The notes under the pieces were generated by a model. The model had not been told where the DNA came from. It saw nothing but the letters and a program-made list of their open reading frames with translations, and did not search any database. A stretch of 32,941 nt of DNA from an uncultured cyanobacterium (GTDB lineage: Bacteria > Cyanobacteriota > Vampirovibrionia > Gastranaerophilales > Gastranaerophilaceae): the NCBI GenBank assembly GCA_945487905.1, contig CALYTW010000013.1:1-32941 (forward strand). Reading direction: 5' to 3'. This document shows positions 30,940 to 32,941 of this stretch, piece by piece. The translations under genes were made by a program, and so were the position numbers. Positions within the stretch are counted from its first letter, which is position 1. The number at the start of each line of letters is the position of its first letter.

Positions 30940-32808
30940 TTTTTGGGTTGTCTTTTTTACCGGTTTCGCCGGCTTTTTTTCTGTTGGCTTAGTCGTTGTT
31001 TTAACTGATTTTGCTTGTTTTACAGTTCTCGATTTAGACTTTTTAGCAGGTTCTTTTTCAATTTTTAAAACTTTTGATTTAGATTTTAAAGCAGTTTTTG
31101 GCTTTACTGCATGCTTTGCCTCCGCTTCAGCCTTCAAAGCACACAATTTCCTTACATCTTCAATTACCCTGTTAACAGGAATATCCCAAGCTTTTGATGT
31201 TGGTGCCTGAAAAGGTTTGATACTCTTGTACCACGCAATATCTTCTCCGTCAACTTTAAACCAGCGCCATTCAGTAATTTTATTAAACAAACCGAATGTT
31301 TTTACGCCAAGAGCTCCTGCAAGGTTCATCACACCGTTATCGGTAGTTATAATCAAATCCATATTTTTCATTGCCGCCGCAGTATCTTCCCAATTTTTAA
31401 ATGTTCCGCCAAGTCTTATAAATTCATATCCCGGGGGAACTCTATCCATTTGATGAGAAAGGTCATCTACCTGAAAACTATATACTTCAACTTCCGGCAT
31501 TTGCATTAAAGGGTACAAATACGGCAAAGGAATATCACGATCTGTTTCTTTTGAAGCCAGCGTACCTTCATAGGCTATGCCTATTTTTAATTTGTTATTT
31601 TCATTAATATAATTTTCGCCATACTCTTTAACCTTTTCCTCCCTAACATGTAAATATCCTTCTGCCAGAGGAATTGTTTCAGGTTTAGTTTCACATACAA
31701 TAGGCAAATCCATCATCGGAATATAGTAATCATAGTGTAAATTATTTACTTCCGCTTCAGTACATATATCTATACCTAAATTTGAGCTTTTAAACAAATC
31801 AATTAATCCGTTCTGAACAGCAACAGTTACCTTTCCGCACATTGTTTTCAATTGTTTTACAAAACGTACAAACATAATTGAGTCGCCAAAACCCTGTTCA
31901 AAATGAACCAGAATATGTTTGCCGGTAATATCATTCTTCAAAGACCATCTTTTCTTTTTATTTGAGAATATCGGCGGGAATGAGACACCCTTCAAATCTT
32001 CTTTCAAGAATCTGTGCTGTAAGAACTTAAATCCTTCTGCAAAACGCTTGTGCTGAACCAGATATGCGCCATAAGAGTGCAAATCGGAGTGCGTAGGATT
32101 CAGATACATAAGTTTTGCATAAAATTCATCAGCTTTTTGTATTTCATGGAACTTACCATATACATAAGCGAGGTTTTTAACAACAATCCTGTTGTTTGGT
32201 GCTAATTGATAAGCTTTATTCAAATACTCAATCTGCTTCTCTTTAAACTTATCCTGATAATATGTTGAATACAAATGTCCCAGCATATTATATATTGCAA
32301 AATTGTCAGGCTTATTAATAAGAGCTTTTTCATAATACTCAATTGCCTTAAGATTATCTTTAATATCCGAATAAGTAATATCTGCAAGATAAACATAAAC
32401 ATCCTCTTTATCCGGAGAAATTTCTTCAAACTGCTTTAGAAAACGAATCGCCAAATCGACATTTCCCAAGCTTTTCATACAAAGACCGATATTTTTATAA
32501 ACACAGACAGGAAATCCGGGGAAATCCATTAAACTGCGATATAACTCTATTGCATCAGCATATTTTGATGCTTTGACCAAAATTCCGCCATAATTCAAAG
32601 CGTGTTCAATATACCTAGACATAGCAAAATTTCTGTCCTGATCGTTCAGGTAAGGCATGATTTTTTTAAACGCCTTTAAACCTTTTTCATAATCCTTATT
32701 AACACAATAAAATTCAGCCATAGAAATATCAAGAGCGTTGGTTAAATCTCTCGTATTCTCAACCGTCACACCGTGTTTAACAACCAGCTTTTTTGAAATC
32801 TGAACCAT
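30934..32808 (-). CDS. TPR protein with GT9-like domain and lysine-rich tail
   Basis: 624 residues in three parts. Residues about 25-275 hold tandem tetratricopeptide repeats (for example DVYVYLADITYSD, KAIEYYEKALINKPDN, FAIYNMLGHLYS). About 280-560 resembles the heptosyltransferase/GT9-like C-terminal domain of TPR glycosyltransferases, with HILVHFEQGFGDSIMFVRF, KIGIAYEGTL and the late LIITTDNGVMNLAGALGVKT. The last 60 or so residues are almost only Lys, Ala, Thr, Ser and Pro with a repeated K-x-K/KPxK pattern, histone H1-like and probably disordered. No signal peptide. It may glycosylate proteins or lipids in the cytoplasm. The promoter upstream is excellent. Acceptor and donor are unknown. 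Confidence 0.85.
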   Translation of the reverse strand: MVQISKKLVVKHGVTVENTRDLTNALDISMAEFYCVNKDYEKGLKAFKKIMPYLNDQDRNFAMSRYIEHALNYGGILVKASKYADAIELYRSLMDFPGFPVCVYKNIGLCMKSLGNVDLAIRFLKQFEEISPDKEDVYVYLADITYSDIKDNLKAIEYYEKALINKPDNFAIYNMLGHLYSTYYQDKFKEKQIEYLNKAYQLAPNNRIVVKNLAYVYGKFHEIQKADEFYAKLMYLNPTHSDLHSYGAYLVQHKRFAEGFKFLQHRFLKEDLKGVSFPPIFSNKKKRWSLKNDITGKHILVHFEQGFGDSIMFVRFVKQLKTMCGKVTVAVQNGLIDLFKSSNLGIDICTEAEVNNLHYDYYIPMMDLPIVCETKPETIPLAEGYLHVREEKVKEYGENYINENNKLKIGIAYEGTLASKETDRDIPLPYLYPLMQMPEVEVYSFQVDDLSHQMDRVPPGYEFIRLGGTFKNWEDTAAAMKNMDLIITTDNGVMNLAGALGVKTFGLFNKITEWRWFKVDGEDIAWYKSIKPFQAPTSKAWDIPVNRVIEDVRKLCALKAEAEAKHAVKPKTALKSKSKVLKIEKEPAKKSKSRTVKQAKSVKTTTKPTEKKPAKPVKKTTQKD

Positions 32809-32836
32809 AGAAGCCTCTCACTTAGTATATGAAAGA

Positions 32837-32865
32837 ATCATAGCATGTTTTACAGCAATTGTAAA
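32837..32865 (-). promoter_or_regulatory. Promoter of the TPR-GT9 gene
   Basis: Minus-strand TTTACA (32860-32865), a 17-bp spacer and TATGAT (32837-32842), starting about 22 bp before the ATG. It has the same two hexamers and spacing as the murA promoter. Confidence 0.7.
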
Positions 32866-32941
32866 CAATTGTAACAAATTTGGTCTGGTTGTGAAATTAT
32901 ATCTTTTGAAAATACTTTATATATATGTAAGCGATAAACAA

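Noticed and set aside
1-32941. CRISPR arrays, tRNA genes and toxin-antitoxin pairs
   Set aside because: No regularly spaced short repeats, no cloverleaf-like GTTCGAATC-type segments with acceptor pairing, and no toxin gene beside the lone XRE regulator.

Overview
This is a low-GC chromosomal segment from a bacterium with an outer membrane. Evidence for the outer membrane is a TolC-family channel, a SecD/SecF pair, a periplasmic lytic transglycosylase and a surface-polysaccharide locus. Genes are tightly packed, often start with GTG or TTG, and have Shine-Dalgarno sites plus sigma70-like promoters. The gene set and protein style resemble gut Gastranaerophilales (Melainabacteria/Vampirovibrionia, the non-photosynthetic sisters of Cyanobacteria). 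That placement is my impression from protein style, not a computed result.

Layout. 1-283: a noncoding, roughly 50% GC block behind a strong leftward promoter (probably the start of a structured RNA running off the edge), then an inverted repeat. 284-952: a type IV pilin-like protein. 1130-3456: secD-secF, closed by a hairpin terminator. 3585-9170: a compact leftward operon, in transcription order a divergent PxpA/LamB-YcsF protein, YvcK, PanB, PanC, an unknown membrane protein and DapA. 9333-10088: a rightward HD-domain protein whose stop overlaps that of the convergent polysaccharide locus.

10085-17482 is a leftward surface-glycan locus. In transcription order it has an XRE regulator, an SGNH-like protein, a GT2, a broken GT11 fused to a regulator tail, an acetyltransferase, a second GT2, an intact GT11 fucosyltransferase, two more acetyltransferases and a GT10 fucosyltransferase. 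It contains an apparently identical direct repeat of about 1.1 kb (12943-14060 and 14908-16025, offset 1965 bp) around the first acetyltransferase, plus ghosts of a second XRE-SGNH pair. A divergent SGNH hydrolase (17666-18448) shares the regulatory region with the XRE gene.

18876-23884: a rightward operon of murA, a small repeat protein and mfd, with each gene overlapping the next. 23918-28684: a homocitrate/isopropylmalate synthase-family enzyme, an alanine/glycine:cation symporter, a flavodoxin-fold redox protein and a lytic transglycosylase. Between them lie gene remnants, one containing a G12 tract and one a pseudogene broken by an apparent 1-bp deletion. 28979-32808: a TolC-family protein, a small secreted protein, a near-perfect 16-bp-stem terminator, and a TPR-GT9-like protein with a lysine-rich tail.

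The most unusual part is the glycan locus. Adjacent GT11 and GT10 enzymes suggest fucosylated surface sugars. The long direct repeats could delete or reshuffle an acetyltransferase and a glycosyltransferase by homologous recombination. I saw no tRNA, CRISPR array, transposase or integrase.
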